Shown here piece after piece: positions 1 to 8,646 of a DNA stretch of 43,548 nucleotides (the first letter of the stretch is position 1; each line of letters starts with the position of its first letter). The notes below the pieces were generated by a model. It was given only the letters and a program-made list of their open reading frames with translations, did not search any database and was not told the DNA's origin. Both the position numbers and the translations under genes were made by a program. Source of the stretch: Candidatus Endomicrobium macrotermitis (GTDB taxonomy: Bacteria; Elusimicrobiota; Endomicrobiia; Endomicrobiales; Endomicrobiaceae); NCBI GenBank assembly GCA_031271405.1, contig JAISVT010000015.1, positions 1 to 43,548 on the forward strand, written 5' to 3'.

Positions 1-1
1 G

Positions 2-265
2 ACAGGTATTAATCAGGTTTTGGAAAATTCGATTTCTTTTTTGATTGCAAACCCCGAAAAAGCTGTTTGCGATATGTTTTATGCCTCAAGCAATCTGCGT
101 TTGCAGTCCGCAAAGGCAGTAACGGAATACCTGACGGATTTTTTGCGGATCGACGATGAAGAAATTAAAAGATTTGACGCTCGTATTATTGAAGATATTT
201 TATCCGCAGGCGTTAAAAAGACGGAAATTAAAAATTTTTTAAAGGCGGTTCAAAATGCCGGATAA
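2..265 (+). CDS. AbiEi-type antitoxin, C-terminal part (5' end outside window)
   Basis: The frame is open from base 2, so the gene begins upstream of the window; a TTG at 20 is possible but is probably just an internal Leu. The visible residues include ANPEKAVCDMFY, which resembles the A-x-PEKA-x-xD segment near the end of AbiEi/transcriptional-regulator-type antitoxin domains. The tail is helical and charged. It overlaps the start of the AbiEii-type gene by 11 bases, the usual arrangement for a type IV toxin-antitoxin pair in which the antitoxin represses the operon and counteracts the toxin. The DNA-binding winged-helix part is not visible. The family call rests on the short motif plus the partner gene. 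Confidence 0.72.
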   Translation, partial: TGINQVLENSISFLIANPEKAVCDMFYASSNLRLQSAKAVTEYLTDFLRIDDEEIKRFDARIIEDILSAGVKKTEIKNFLKAVQNAG

Positions 266-1088
266 AGTATTCGATCAAATGATGTCCCGTTATGAAATTT
301 TAACGGATGCGGATTATAATAATGCGCTTCATGAAGTGATGCAGGAAATAGCGCTGGCAGGCTTGTATCGCGGCGGTTTTTTTGAAAAAGCGGCATTTTA
401 CGGCGGAACCGCGCTTAGGATATTTTATAAAACCGACAGATTTTCCGAAGATTTGGATTTTTCTCTCATTAAATCCGATAAGAAATTTAAGTTGGAAGAT
501 TATTTTTCCGATATCGAAAATGAATTTACGGCGCTCGGCAGAAGCGTATCCATAAAGAAAAAAGAAAAACAAAAAATGTCCAATATAGAATCCGCCTTTT
601 TAAAAAACGACACCGAAATTTACGATTTGAAATTAAACGGGCAAAATACAAAGATTAAAATAGAAGTGGATACGCAGCATCCCGGCAGCTTTGAAACGGA
701 ATACAAGGTAATGCTTTTGCCGTTTTCTTTTATGGCAAGATGTTTTTCGCTGCCGGATTTATTCGCCGGTAAAATTCACGCTTTTTTGTACAGGCAGTGG
801 AAAACAAGAGTCAAAGGAAGAGATTGGTACGATTTTGAGTGGTATATAAGAAATAACGCTCATTTAAACTTTAATAATTTTATAAGCAGAGCGCAGCAAT
901 TTTCCGGAAACGGCTATATCCCGAAAAATCATAATGAATTAAAAACCGCGCTAAAAGGGAAAATATTGAAAACGGATATCGAAGCGGCAAAAGCAGATGT
1001 CCGTCCTTTTATTAAAAACCCTGACGATTTAAAAATCTGGTCGCAGGATTATTTTGTCCAATTGGTGCAGATGATGGAATTTTTGTAA
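255..1088 (+). CDS. AbiEii/AbiGii-family nucleotidyltransferase toxin
   Basis: This is the toxin half of a type IV toxin-antitoxin (AbiE) system; family members are DNA polymerase-beta-fold nucleotidyltransferases that cause reversible growth arrest and can abort phage infection. Of 277 residues, positions 50-68 carry the GG-T...D-x-D nucleotidyltransferase signature (GGTALR, then SEDLDFS with D66 and D68). Positions 173-193 carry the second conserved block (AGKIHA, then KGRDWYDF with K173, R189, D190 and D193). All expected catalytic residues appear present and the length is normal, so it is probably intact. Its ATG lies inside the end of the antitoxin gene, which suggests translational coupling. 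It converges on the glycosyltransferase at 1117-2064 with 28 bases between them. Confidence 0.85.
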   Translation: MPDKVFDQMMSRYEILTDADYNNALHEVMQEIALAGLYRGGFFEKAAFYGGTALRIFYKTDRFSEDLDFSLIKSDKKFKLEDYFSDIENEFTALGRSVSIKKKEKQKMSNIESAFLKNDTEIYDLKLNGQNTKIKIEVDTQHPGSFETEYKVMLLPFSFMARCFSLPDLFAGKIHAFLYRQWKTRVKGRDWYDFEWYIRNNAHLNFNNFISRAQQFSGNGYIPKNHNELKTALKGKILKTDIEAAKADVRPFIKNPDDLKIWSQDYFVQLVQMMEFL

Positions 1089-1116
1089 GATAGCTCATTA
1101 CACATTATATAAGGTA

Positions 1117-2064
1117 TTATTTGCCGGCAGTTTTCTTTCCGGAAGAAAAATTGCAGTGGAAATATACTATTTCTATTAAAAGCAAGGCAAAAGCAAACTG
1201 AATTTTCTGCCAAAAGTTAAGGCAGCACCAAACGGAACACATATTTCTGAAATTATCCTTATAGTACCTTTTATTATCCCTGAATCTTGTAAAGATAAAA
1301 GCGAAAAAGCCGCTCTTACTGCAATTATTCAATATATACGCTCTTGTTTTTTTATCTTTTATCATCTGGGCGGAATTTATATAACCGACTGCCCAAAACA
1401 TATTGCGGATACTTTCCGGAACATACACCGCCTCTTCCTTATCGCGCAAATAAAGCGTTTCGCAAGGCGTTCTGTCTGCCCCGCGTAACGGTATAACTTC
1501 TTTTTCAGGAACAAAAATTTTACCTTTATTGTTAATGACCGCGCATGCCGCGCCGAGGTGAGGAAACATATTGGGGATATTGGCCAGAATATTTTGTATC
1601 ACTCCGCCGGTTATGTTTGACGTTTTATATATTCCGGCAGGCAAAAAAGTCAGTTCTTTAAATATTTGGGCGATATTTTGCTTATCTTTAACAAATTTGT
1701 TGACCGTTAAAACCAAATCGTAATTTTTACTCTTTATTGCCTCTTCAACAGGCGGCCACGCAGACCAGTCGAACAAATCATCGTCGCAAATTACCCAGAC
1801 ATACTCTTTAACGGCTGTCGCCAAAGCACGCGCTATATTGCCGTTGCCGCCGATATTTTTATTATGCCTTATGTATTTTATATTCGGGTATTTCGAGGCA
1901 TACTCTTTACAAAGCGCTTCCGTACCGTCCGTAGAGGCGTTGTCCAGTATAGTAAAATCCAACGATTTCAACGGGCTTTGCGCGGAAAATGCGGACTCAA
2001 GAGTATCTTTAAGATATTTATCCCTGTTATAAGTAATTAAAAATATTCCCAAAATATCTTTCAT
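1117..2064 (-). CDS. Family 2 glycosyltransferase
   Basis: A GT-A fold sugar transferase that would use a nucleotide-sugar donor at the inner face of the membrane. The N-terminus has the family 2 opening (GIFLITYNRDKYL), then LDNASTDGT, and a DDD metal-binding triplet in VICDDDLFD. The C-terminal ~80 residues are basic and aromatic with one hydrophobic stretch near the end, possibly a membrane contact. The start chosen is the ATG at 2064, just before the family-typical beta strand and preceded by a purine-rich AGGGGCGGA; an upstream in-frame ATG at 2205 would add 47 residues without family character. It stands alone on this strand, between the AbiE pair and the sugar operon, so its acceptor cannot be inferred. 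Confidence 0.8.
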   Translation of the reverse strand: MKDILGIFLITYNRDKYLKDTLESAFSAQSPLKSLDFTILDNASTDGTEALCKEYASKYPNIKYIRHNKNIGGNGNIARALATAVKEYVWVICDDDLFDWSAWPPVEEAIKSKNYDLVLTVNKFVKDKQNIAQIFKELTFLPAGIYKTSNITGGVIQNILANIPNMFPHLGAACAVINNKGKIFVPEKEVIPLRGADRTPCETLYLRDKEEAVYVPESIRNMFWAVGYINSAQMIKDKKTRAYILNNCSKSGFFAFIFTRFRDNKRYYKDNFRNMCSVWCCLNFWQKIQFAFALLLIEIVYFHCNFSSGKKTAGK

Positions 2065-2465
2065 TATACGTCCGCCCCTGATTATTCTAAATGACCTGCC
2101 GGCCCGATTAGGAATTATATCATTTAAAAAACAAAAAGCAACGTTTGCGGATGCCCAAGCTGAATTTATCGTGTACAAATGTCTATTGCCCTTATTTAAA
2201 ATCAATTATAAAATCAAAATGTTTATAAATAAAAAAACGTCTCAAACGCCAAACAGCTGCAAAGTTTCGCTTTCAAACAAGACTGCCGGGATAATCTTTT
2301 TCAGACAAATGCTTTAACTGTCCGATACGGTTTATTATAACTATTTTTGGCATGCGCGGTGTCTTCAGAAGATTCTGCTAAAGTTCAAAATAATTTGTTT
2401 TATACAATCAAAATTTATTAATATAAGAGGAAAACAATTCTCCTATTCCAATCCGGAAGGCATTT
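2065..2465. other. 401-bp intergenic region between divergent genes
   Basis: No reading frame with coding character is present. It separates the minus-strand glycosyltransferase from the plus-strand sugar operon and should hold promoters for both. On the minus strand TTTATT-17-TATAAT (2233-2205) is a possible promoter for the glycosyltransferase. On the plus strand TTTAAC-17-TATAAC (2313-2341) and TTGTTT-18-TAATAT (2395-2424) are weak candidates for the operon. A GGAAGG ribosome-binding site (2455-2460) serves the ATG at 2466. I see no JUMPstart/ops element and no clear terminator. Confidence 0.4.
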
Positions 2466-3320
2466 ATGAAAAAAGTTCTTTTAACGGGCGCTAGCGGTTT
2501 TGTCGGAAGAAACATTTTGGCATTTTTAGAAAAACACTATGAAGTAAAGGCCCCTAAAAGGCAGGAATTAAACGTCGTTGACGAACACAGCGTTGACAAT
2601 TACCTTAAAGACAATAAATTCGACATTGTCGTACATTGCGCAAACATCTCCCCCCTGAACAATCCGGCAGACAGATCCGAAAATATCCTTGAATATACTC
2701 TCAGGGCTTTTTTAAACATAGCCAAATACTCCGGAGATTTCGAAAAAATAATATATACCGGTTCCGGCGCCGAATATGACAAACGCTTTGACATTAAAAT
2801 GGCCAAAGAAGAAGATATCGGAAAACATATTCCGGCAGATCATTACGGATATGCAAAATATATTTTAAATACTATTGCAAGAAATTCAGAAAACATCTAT
2901 AATTTGAAATTGTTCGGTTGTTACGGACCTACTGACGCGAAAACAAAATTTATCAGAGACGCCATTGACTGCTGTTTGGAAAATAAAGCCGTTTCCGTCA
3001 GGCAAAACTGTTTTTTCGAATATTTATATGTCGGCGATTTGGCAGAAATAATACATTGGTTTATAGAAAATAAACCTAAATACCATGATTACAATATGAG
3101 CACAAATACGCCTACCGATCTTGTAACGATAGCGCAAATGGTTGCGGATAAGATGGGAAACCGCAAAAAAATAGAGATTGCCAAAGAAGGTTTAAATAAA
3201 GAATACACCGCAAGCAATCAAAGGCTTGTGTCGGAACTCAAAAATTTCAGATTTACAACTTTAAGCGAAGGAATAGATAAACAGATAGCTTGGCAAGCCG
3301 ATAAAGGATATTTTAAATGA
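2466..3320 (+). CDS. Extended SDR, NAD-dependent sugar epimerase/dehydratase/reductase
   Basis: A 284-residue extended short-chain dehydrogenase. The dinucleotide-binding loop is GASGFVG at residues 8-14, and the catalytic Tyr/Lys pair is in HYGYAKYI. The serine/threonine segment reads TGSGAEYD, unlike the TDE or TSE of 4,6-dehydratases, so a 4-ketoreductase or epimerase is more likely than a dehydratase. It is the first gene of the plus-strand operon, led by GGAAGG. Its stop overlaps the acyltransferase start by four bases (ATGA). Because a YerE-like TPP enzyme follows two genes later, it may be the ketoreductase acting on that product, as YerF does in yersiniose synthesis; that is inference from position only. 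Confidence 0.75.
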   Translation: MKKVLLTGASGFVGRNILAFLEKHYEVKAPKRQELNVVDEHSVDNYLKDNKFDIVVHCANISPLNNPADRSENILEYTLRAFLNIAKYSGDFEKIIYTGSGAEYDKRFDIKMAKEEDIGKHIPADHYGYAKYILNTIARNSENIYNLKLFGCYGPTDAKTKFIRDAIDCCLENKAVSVRQNCFFEYLYVGDLAEIIHWFIENKPKYHDYNMSTNTPTDLVTIAQMVADKMGNRKKIEIAKEGLNKEYTASNQRLVSELKNFRFTTLSEGIDKQIAWQADKGYFK

Positions 3321-4486
3321 GCGTTGAAGTTAAAAAAGGAATGATTCACGAATTAACGGGATTAAGAGGCCTTGCAGCTTTGTTTATTCTGATTAACCAC
3401 ATATTGCTGGTTACTCCTTATTTCAATCAAACTTTTATAAAGGAATATTTGCAGCATTTCGCCATTATAGGAATGAGTTTGTTTTTTATCTTAAGCGGGT
3501 TTGTGATTGACTATAACTATGCCGAAAAAATTAAGAGTGATCCTAAAAGCGGAATCTTAAAGTTTTTAGTCGCTCGTTTTGCGCGTTTGTACCCGCTGTA
3601 TTTTGTTTTTATAATCGGCTTTTTTATCTTTAACTTGTTTGATTTGCCCAAAGACAGTTCTCTATATGCCGCAAACATAGTGTCTTTACCGACTTTTTTA
3701 GTGGGCATGCAAACCTGGGTGTACGGGTTTATAAACGGCAATGCGCTTATTTTTCTTCAGCATAATGCCAATATCAGTTGGTCAATTTCAAGCGAAGTGG
3801 CACTGTATTTATTGTTTATTCCGATGGTAATTTTCGTTTTTAGAAGCAATAAGATGAAATGGATTCTCGGTTTGCTTGCTTTTGCCGTTATAGGCAGGTT
3901 TATATGGTGTTATTTTTCGTTTTCTGACCCGACGTTAAGTAACTTTCTCATTTCTATCTTCGGCGATCATAGTTCGTACCCTCCTTGGCTATGGCTTGTT
4001 TATCATTCCCCTTATGGCAGAATGTTTGAGTTTTTGGCAGGCTGCGCTATTTCGCGATATTACCTTAACGCCGGCGGCAGGTGGCGGTCAAAACCTGTTT
4101 TCGTTGCCATGTTACTGCTGGCATTAACAGGTATGATTATTGTTTTTATGGGAAAAATTAATATGACTATCGCCAATCATTTGTTTTTCCCCATATTTTT
4201 GATTTTTATTGTTTTTGCGGTAACTCAAATCGGCAGTAAATTTTTAAGAAGTAAGCCGCTTTTGTTTGTCGGAGATGTAAGCTATTCCGCATATTTATTT
4301 CACATAATATTTGTACGGGTCTTTTATTTTACCGGCAGCGGCTGGGACGCGATAGTGCTCAATATTATCGCCTATATTGCCTGCACGTATCTTCTTGCAG
4401 CGTTTTCATACAAATACTTTGAAACTCCCGCAAGGAAATATATAAGGGAATATTTCTTCGGCGTAATAAAAAAGCAGGCAGTTTGA
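3317..4486 (+). CDS. Acyltransferase family 3 (OafA/YrhL-like) membrane protein
   Basis: An integral membrane O-acyltransferase that typically decorates surface polysaccharide sugars with acetyl groups. The N-terminus has the family signature LTGLRGLAALFILINH, with the conserved Arg and His of the active site, and about ten hydrophobic helices follow over 389 residues. FILSGFVIDY and FVGDVSYSAYLFHI are further family-typical segments. No periplasmic SGNH domain is fused at the C-terminus. It overlaps the gene before it by four bases and nearly touches the TPP gene after it, so it is probably co-transcribed and modifies the sugar or repeat unit made by this operon. Confidence 0.87.
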   Translation: MSVEVKKGMIHELTGLRGLAALFILINHILLVTPYFNQTFIKEYLQHFAIIGMSLFFILSGFVIDYNYAEKIKSDPKSGILKFLVARFARLYPLYFVFIIGFFIFNLFDLPKDSSLYAANIVSLPTFLVGMQTWVYGFINGNALIFLQHNANISWSISSEVALYLLFIPMVIFVFRSNKMKWILGLLAFAVIGRFIWCYFSFSDPTLSNFLISIFGDHSSYPPWLWLVYHSPYGRMFEFLAGCAISRYYLNAGGRWRSKPVFVAMLLLALTGMIIVFMGKINMTIANHLFFPIFLIFIVFAVTQIGSKFLRSKPLLFVGDVSYSAYLFHIIFVRVFYFTGSGWDAIVLNIIAYIACTYLLAAFSYKYFETPARKYIREYFFGVIKKQAV

Positions 4487-4488
4487 CT

Positions 4489-6270
4489 ATGAAAAAACGA
4501 GCGGCTGACATTATAATGGAAACTTTAGTTGAAAACGGAATCACCGACGCTTTTTGCGTTGTGGGCGGCGGCGCTATGTTTTTAAACAATGCGCTTGCCT
4601 TAAACAAGAACATAAAAACGATTTTCAACCATCACGAACAGGCCTGCGCTATGGCTGCCGAAGGATATGCGAAGTTTTCCGAAAAGAAACCGGCTTTGGT
4701 CTGCGTGACAAGCGGTCCCGGAGGAACAAACGCGCTTACAGGCGTTATGGGAGCTTATCAGGACAGCGCGCCGATGATTGTCATATCCGGGCAAATAAGG
4801 TATGAAACTACAGTTGCCGAAAGCGGCTTAAACTTAAGAAGACGCGGCGAGCAGGAGTTTGATATAATAAACTCCGTAAAAAATATGACCAAATACGCAA
4901 AAATGGTTATAGACCCGCTTTCAATAAAGCAGGAAGTGAAAAAAGCGATAGATATAGCAATGAACGGCCGGCGCGGACCGGTATGGCTTGATATTCCGCT
5001 TAACGTTCAAAGCGCAATGGTTGAAGAAGAAGAACTTTTGCCCGTACTTGCCAAACCTGAGATTTTAAAATGCAGCGCGCAGGATTTTGAAAAAATACTT
5101 TCCATGCTCAAAGAGGCAAAATCCCCCTGCATTCTTGCGGGAAGCGGTATACGGACAAGCGGGCAAAGAGGTAACTTTTTAAAAATTTTGGATAAATGGC
5201 AAATCCCTGCAGTGTCTGCAAGTCTTGCGGCGGATGTCCTTTACCGCGAACACGAACTTTTTTTCGGCTCTACGGGTATTGCCGGCACAAGAGCCGGAAA
5301 TATTATCTTGCAAAACGCGGACGTTATTTTGGTTCTTGCATGCAGCCTGGGTTTTAAGCAAACGGGCTTTGTGCAGGAAACTTTTGCCCCGAACGCCAAA
5401 ATTATAATGGTTGATACGGATGCCGACGAGCCTAAAAAGAAAGGCTTGCGCGTAAACACATTTGTCAACTGCGACATAAAAGATCTTTTTGAAAAGATAA
5501 ACTCGGGATCGCAACATATTAAATCTTCCGGCGAGTGGCTTAAACACTGCAAGGGTTTAAAAGAAAAATTTGATATTTTCGAAAATGCCCTGCCTTCGGA
5601 CGAAGGCAGGGTGAACGCTTACGGTTTTTGGAAAGATTATTTTTATTCGGAGCCGGAAAACAATATTACCATACTCGGAAACAACTCCGGAGTGGGCGCA
5701 AAACTTCAAAACGGAGTGTTGAAAAAAGGACAAAGAGTCATAGCAAATATTAATTGCGGCTCTATGGGCTATGACATTCCCGCGGCAATAGGCGCCGCGG
5801 CTGCCTCGGGCAAAGAGGTGATTTTAGTTACCGGCGACGGAAGTTTTATGATGAACATGCAGGAGCTTCAAACGATAGTTTACAATAAGCTGCCAGTAAA
5901 AATAGTTATTTTCTCTAACGACGGGTACCGCGGAATCGCGCAGACCTGCAAAAATTATTTTAACTCAAAAAATGTCGGCTGCACTCCCGAATCAGGCATA
6001 AGCATGCCCGACTTTTCAAAAGTTGCCGCGGCTTTCGGATTTGATTTTAACTTATGCAAAACGGATACCGACGTAAAAAATAAGATTTCATGGCTGTTTG
6101 AACAAAAGGGCTTTTGCATTATGGAAGTGCTGCAGCAGTATGATAATCCGGCTTCTCCAAGGGTCATGTCAAAACTTAATGCGGACGGCACGTCGGCTCC
6201 CGCCGCTTTACACGATATGTACCCGTTTCTTGACAGCGCAGAACTCAGCCGGTGTTTTTTTAACAAATAA
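4489..6270 (+). CDS. YerE/acetolactate synthase-like thiamine-diphosphate enzyme (paralog 1)
   Basis: A 593-residue ThDP enzyme with the three domains of the acetolactate synthase family. The catalytic Glu is E50 in NHHEQACAMAAEGYA. The cofactor-binding motif is GDGSFMMNMQELQ followed by SNDGY. The N-terminal GGGAMFLN pattern and the C-terminal DMYPFLDS are shared with the second copy at 19583-21406. Relatives found in O-antigen loci, such as YerE, transfer a two-carbon unit from pyruvate to a keto-sugar. ATG 4489 is preferred to the TTG at 4483, which overlaps the previous stop. The nearby sugar dehydrogenase and nonulosonate genes do not reveal its acceptor. A catabolic acetolactate synthase is unlikely in this context. 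Confidence 0.78.
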   Translation: MKKRAADIIMETLVENGITDAFCVVGGGAMFLNNALALNKNIKTIFNHHEQACAMAAEGYAKFSEKKPALVCVTSGPGGTNALTGVMGAYQDSAPMIVISGQIRYETTVAESGLNLRRRGEQEFDIINSVKNMTKYAKMVIDPLSIKQEVKKAIDIAMNGRRGPVWLDIPLNVQSAMVEEEELLPVLAKPEILKCSAQDFEKILSMLKEAKSPCILAGSGIRTSGQRGNFLKILDKWQIPAVSASLAADVLYREHELFFGSTGIAGTRAGNIILQNADVILVLACSLGFKQTGFVQETFAPNAKIIMVDTDADEPKKKGLRVNTFVNCDIKDLFEKINSGSQHIKSSGEWLKHCKGLKEKFDIFENALPSDEGRVNAYGFWKDYFYSEPENNITILGNNSGVGAKLQNGVLKKGQRVIANINCGSMGYDIPAAIGAAAASGKEVILVTGDGSFMMNMQELQTIVYNKLPVKIVIFSNDGYRGIAQTCKNYFNSKNVGCTPESGISMPDFSKVAAAFGFDFNLCKTDTDVKNKISWLFEQKGFCIMEVLQQYDNPASPRVMSKLNADGTSAPAALHDMYPFLDSAELSRCFFNK

Positions 6271-6280
6271 AGGATTATAT

Positions 6281-7663
6281 ATGAAAAGGCAAACGGTATG
6301 TATTCAGGGATTGGGTTTTGTAGGCGCGGCTATGGCTGTTGCCGTTGCAAACGCCAAAGATTCTAAAGACGAATATTATTTTGACGTTACGGGCATTGAC
6401 CTTGCAAACAAAGCCGGCATTGAAAAGGTTAGAATGTTAAATAAAGGAACTTTTCCTTTCGAGACTACCGATAAAGCTTTGCAGACAGCCGTAAAAAATA
6501 CGTTAAAATCAAAAAATTTTAAAGCCGGCGTTGATCCGGAGGCATTTTCTAAAGCGGATGTAGTGCTTATAGACATAAATCTTGACGTTTACTACGACAA
6601 ACAACAAGAACCGTACCTGAATTTAGATGCTTTTAAAAGAGCTCTAAAAACAATCGGCCAACATATCAAACCCGATGCGCTCGTTATAGTCGAAACCACT
6701 GTCCCGCCCGGAACATGCGAGAAAGTCGTAAAACCTGCGCTTGAGTCCGAACTTAAAAAAAGAAAACTGCCCGCGAACAAACTTAAAATAGCGCACTCTT
6801 ACGAAAGGGTAATGCCGGGAGACGAGTATTATAATTCGATAATAAATTATTGGCGCGTGTATTCGGGTATAGACGAAGTTTCTTCAAAAGCCTGCCGGGA
6901 TTTTTTATCTAAAATAGTAAATGTGAAAGACTATCCTTTGGTTAAACTCGGCTCCACAAACGCCTCGGAAACGGCAAAGGTTTTGGAAAACTCCTATAGG
7001 GCAACAAATATTGCCTTCATGGAAGAATGGGGACGTTTTGCCGAAGATATCGGAATTAACCTTTTTGAGGTTGTAAACGCCGTAAGAAAACGCCCGACGC
7101 ATTCAAATATACGCCAGCCGGGGTTCGGCGTGGGCGGTTATTGCTTAACCAAAGATCCCTACTTTGCGAAACTTGCCACAAAAGAATTGTTCGGCCTCAA
7201 CAACCACGATTTCGAGTTCTCAAGCAAAGCCGTTAAATTAAACAACAAAATGCCTTTAGTTTCTCTTAATAAACTTAAAAAAGCATTGGGCGGCATTTCA
7301 GGCAAAAAAATACTGCTTTTGGGAGTCAGTTACAAGCAAGACGTCGGAGATACTCGTTATTCCCCTTCTGAAATTTTTGCAAAAGAGGCGTTAAAACAAG
7401 GCGCGCGGCTTACTTGTTACGACCCGCTTGTAAACGTTTGGCCGGAGGCAAACGTAAAACTTCTGAATAAACTTCCTCTGAATTTAAACTTTAACGCGAT
7501 AGTGCTTACCGTTGCCCACAGCGAATTTTTAAGCGCACGCTTTGCAAAAAAACTGTCAATGTCAAAAGCCGTCATATTTGATACAAATAACGTGCTCAGG
7601 GAAGAACAAATTAAAATTCTTAAAAACAATAAACTTATGTTTATAGGCAGAGGTGATTTATAA
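6281..7663 (+). CDS. Nucleotide-sugar 6-dehydrogenase (UDP-Glc/GDP-Man dehydrogenase family)
   Basis: Members oxidise the C6 hydroxyl of an NDP-hexose to a carboxylate using two NAD+. The 460-residue protein opens with a Rossmann loop (IQGLGFVGAAMA), has VETTVPPGTCEKVV in the middle, and shows the catalytic cysteine C288 in GGYCLTKDPYF. A C-terminal UDP-binding domain contains LLLGVSYKQDVGDTR. The start is the ATG at 6281, ten bases after the TPP gene; a longer in-frame reading from 6098 would overlap that gene by 170 bases and lacks family character. The substrate could be UDP-GlcNAc, UDP-ManNAc or a related sugar. The next gene starts inside its stop codon. A uronic acid is therefore likely in the same polysaccharide. 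Confidence 0.87.
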   Translation: MKRQTVCIQGLGFVGAAMAVAVANAKDSKDEYYFDVTGIDLANKAGIEKVRMLNKGTFPFETTDKALQTAVKNTLKSKNFKAGVDPEAFSKADVVLIDINLDVYYDKQQEPYLNLDAFKRALKTIGQHIKPDALVIVETTVPPGTCEKVVKPALESELKKRKLPANKLKIAHSYERVMPGDEYYNSIINYWRVYSGIDEVSSKACRDFLSKIVNVKDYPLVKLGSTNASETAKVLENSYRATNIAFMEEWGRFAEDIGINLFEVVNAVRKRPTHSNIRQPGFGVGGYCLTKDPYFAKLATKELFGLNNHDFEFSSKAVKLNNKMPLVSLNKLKKALGGISGKKILLLGVSYKQDVGDTRYSPSEIFAKEALKQGARLTCYDPLVNVWPEANVKLLNKLPLNLNFNAIVLTVAHSEFLSARFAKKLSMSKAVIFDTNNVLREEQIKILKNNKLMFIGRGDL

Positions 7664-8643
7664 TGCAAAAAGTTTTAATAACCGGCGGCGCGGGGTTTAT
7701 AGGACTGCACTTGACAAGGTACCTTTTAGAAAAAGGTTTCGCGGTTGATTTGGCGGATAATTTTTCAAGAGGCGTAAACGATGATGAACTCAAAAAAACC
7801 GCAAACGATAAAAATGTAAAGCTTATTACCGTTGACCTTATGGACACAGGCGCGATTTCCGGCTTGCTTGCAAAAGATTACGATTATATTTTTCATCTTG
7901 CCGCAATTATCGGAGTGGCAAACGTTTTAAAGCAGCCTTATGAAGTTTTACGTAAGAACACCCTGCTTTTGGTAAACATGCTTGAATACGCAAAAACGAT
8001 CGGCAATTTAAAAAGGTTTATGTTTGCTTCCACAAGCGAAGTTTACGCCGGCACGCTTTTGAATTTCGATATGAAAATACCGACGCCGGAAACAACGCCG
8101 CTGGCCGTTACGGACTTAAAAAGCCCGCGCACGTCTTATATGCTCTCGAAGATATACGGCGAAGCATTATGTAATGCTTCAGGACTTCCCGTAACAAATT
8201 TCAGGCCTCATAACATATACGGGCCGCGCATGGGATTAAACCACGTTGTTCCCGAACTTTTAAAAAAAGCTTGTTTTGACAAAGAAAACAAAGGTCTTGA
8301 AGTTTTCTCGCCCGATCACAAACGCACTTTCTGCTATATCGACGATGCCGTAAAAATACTTTACCTTGCCGCAACAAACGATAACTGTCTCGGGGAAACC
8401 ATAAATTTAGGGAATCAGGCGCCGGAAATACCGATGAGGGAAGTAGGCAAAATTGTTTTAGCGACTGTCGGCAGCAAAGCCGCAATTATTGAAATGCAGG
8501 CTACCGAAGGTTCGCCGCCGCGCAGGTGTCCCGACATGTCAAAAACAACGTCGCTTATAGGGTTTAAAGCCGAAGTGCCTTTAAAAGACGGCATAAGCAA
8601 AACGTTTGACTGGTACAAAGAAAATATTTTTTCAAAAGAGTAA
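7663..8643 (+). CDS. Extended SDR, NDP-sugar dehydratase/decarboxylase/epimerase
   Basis: A 326-residue extended SDR. GGAGFIG binds NAD. The active site has ASTSEVYAG with the T-S-E triad and SYMLSKIYGE with Tyr and Lys. T-x-E is found in GDP-mannose 4,6-dehydratases and UDP-glucuronate decarboxylases, so either chemistry is possible. Following a sugar dehydrogenase, a UDP-glucuronate-type decarboxylase or epimerase fits; lying directly before the PtmE-LegC block, a LegB-like 4,6-dehydratase also fits. However, I do not see the W-G-W segment I associate with LegB. RPHNIYGPRMG is the substrate-loop motif. The ATG shares one base with the previous stop. Confidence 0.75.
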   Translation: MQKVLITGGAGFIGLHLTRYLLEKGFAVDLADNFSRGVNDDELKKTANDKNVKLITVDLMDTGAISGLLAKDYDYIFHLAAIIGVANVLKQPYEVLRKNTLLLVNMLEYAKTIGNLKRFMFASTSEVYAGTLLNFDMKIPTPETTPLAVTDLKSPRTSYMLSKIYGEALCNASGLPVTNFRPHNIYGPRMGLNHVVPELLKKACFDKENKGLEVFSPDHKRTFCYIDDAVKILYLAATNDNCLGETINLGNQAPEIPMREVGKIVLATVGSKAAIIEMQATEGSPPRRCPDMSKTTSLIGFKAEVPLKDGISKTFDWYKENIFSKE

Positions 8644-8646
8644 TTT

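Noticed and set aside
6098-6280. Longer N-terminus for the nucleotide-sugar dehydrogenase
   Set aside because: It lies wholly inside the TPP gene; the ATG at 6281 starts directly before the Rossmann strand.
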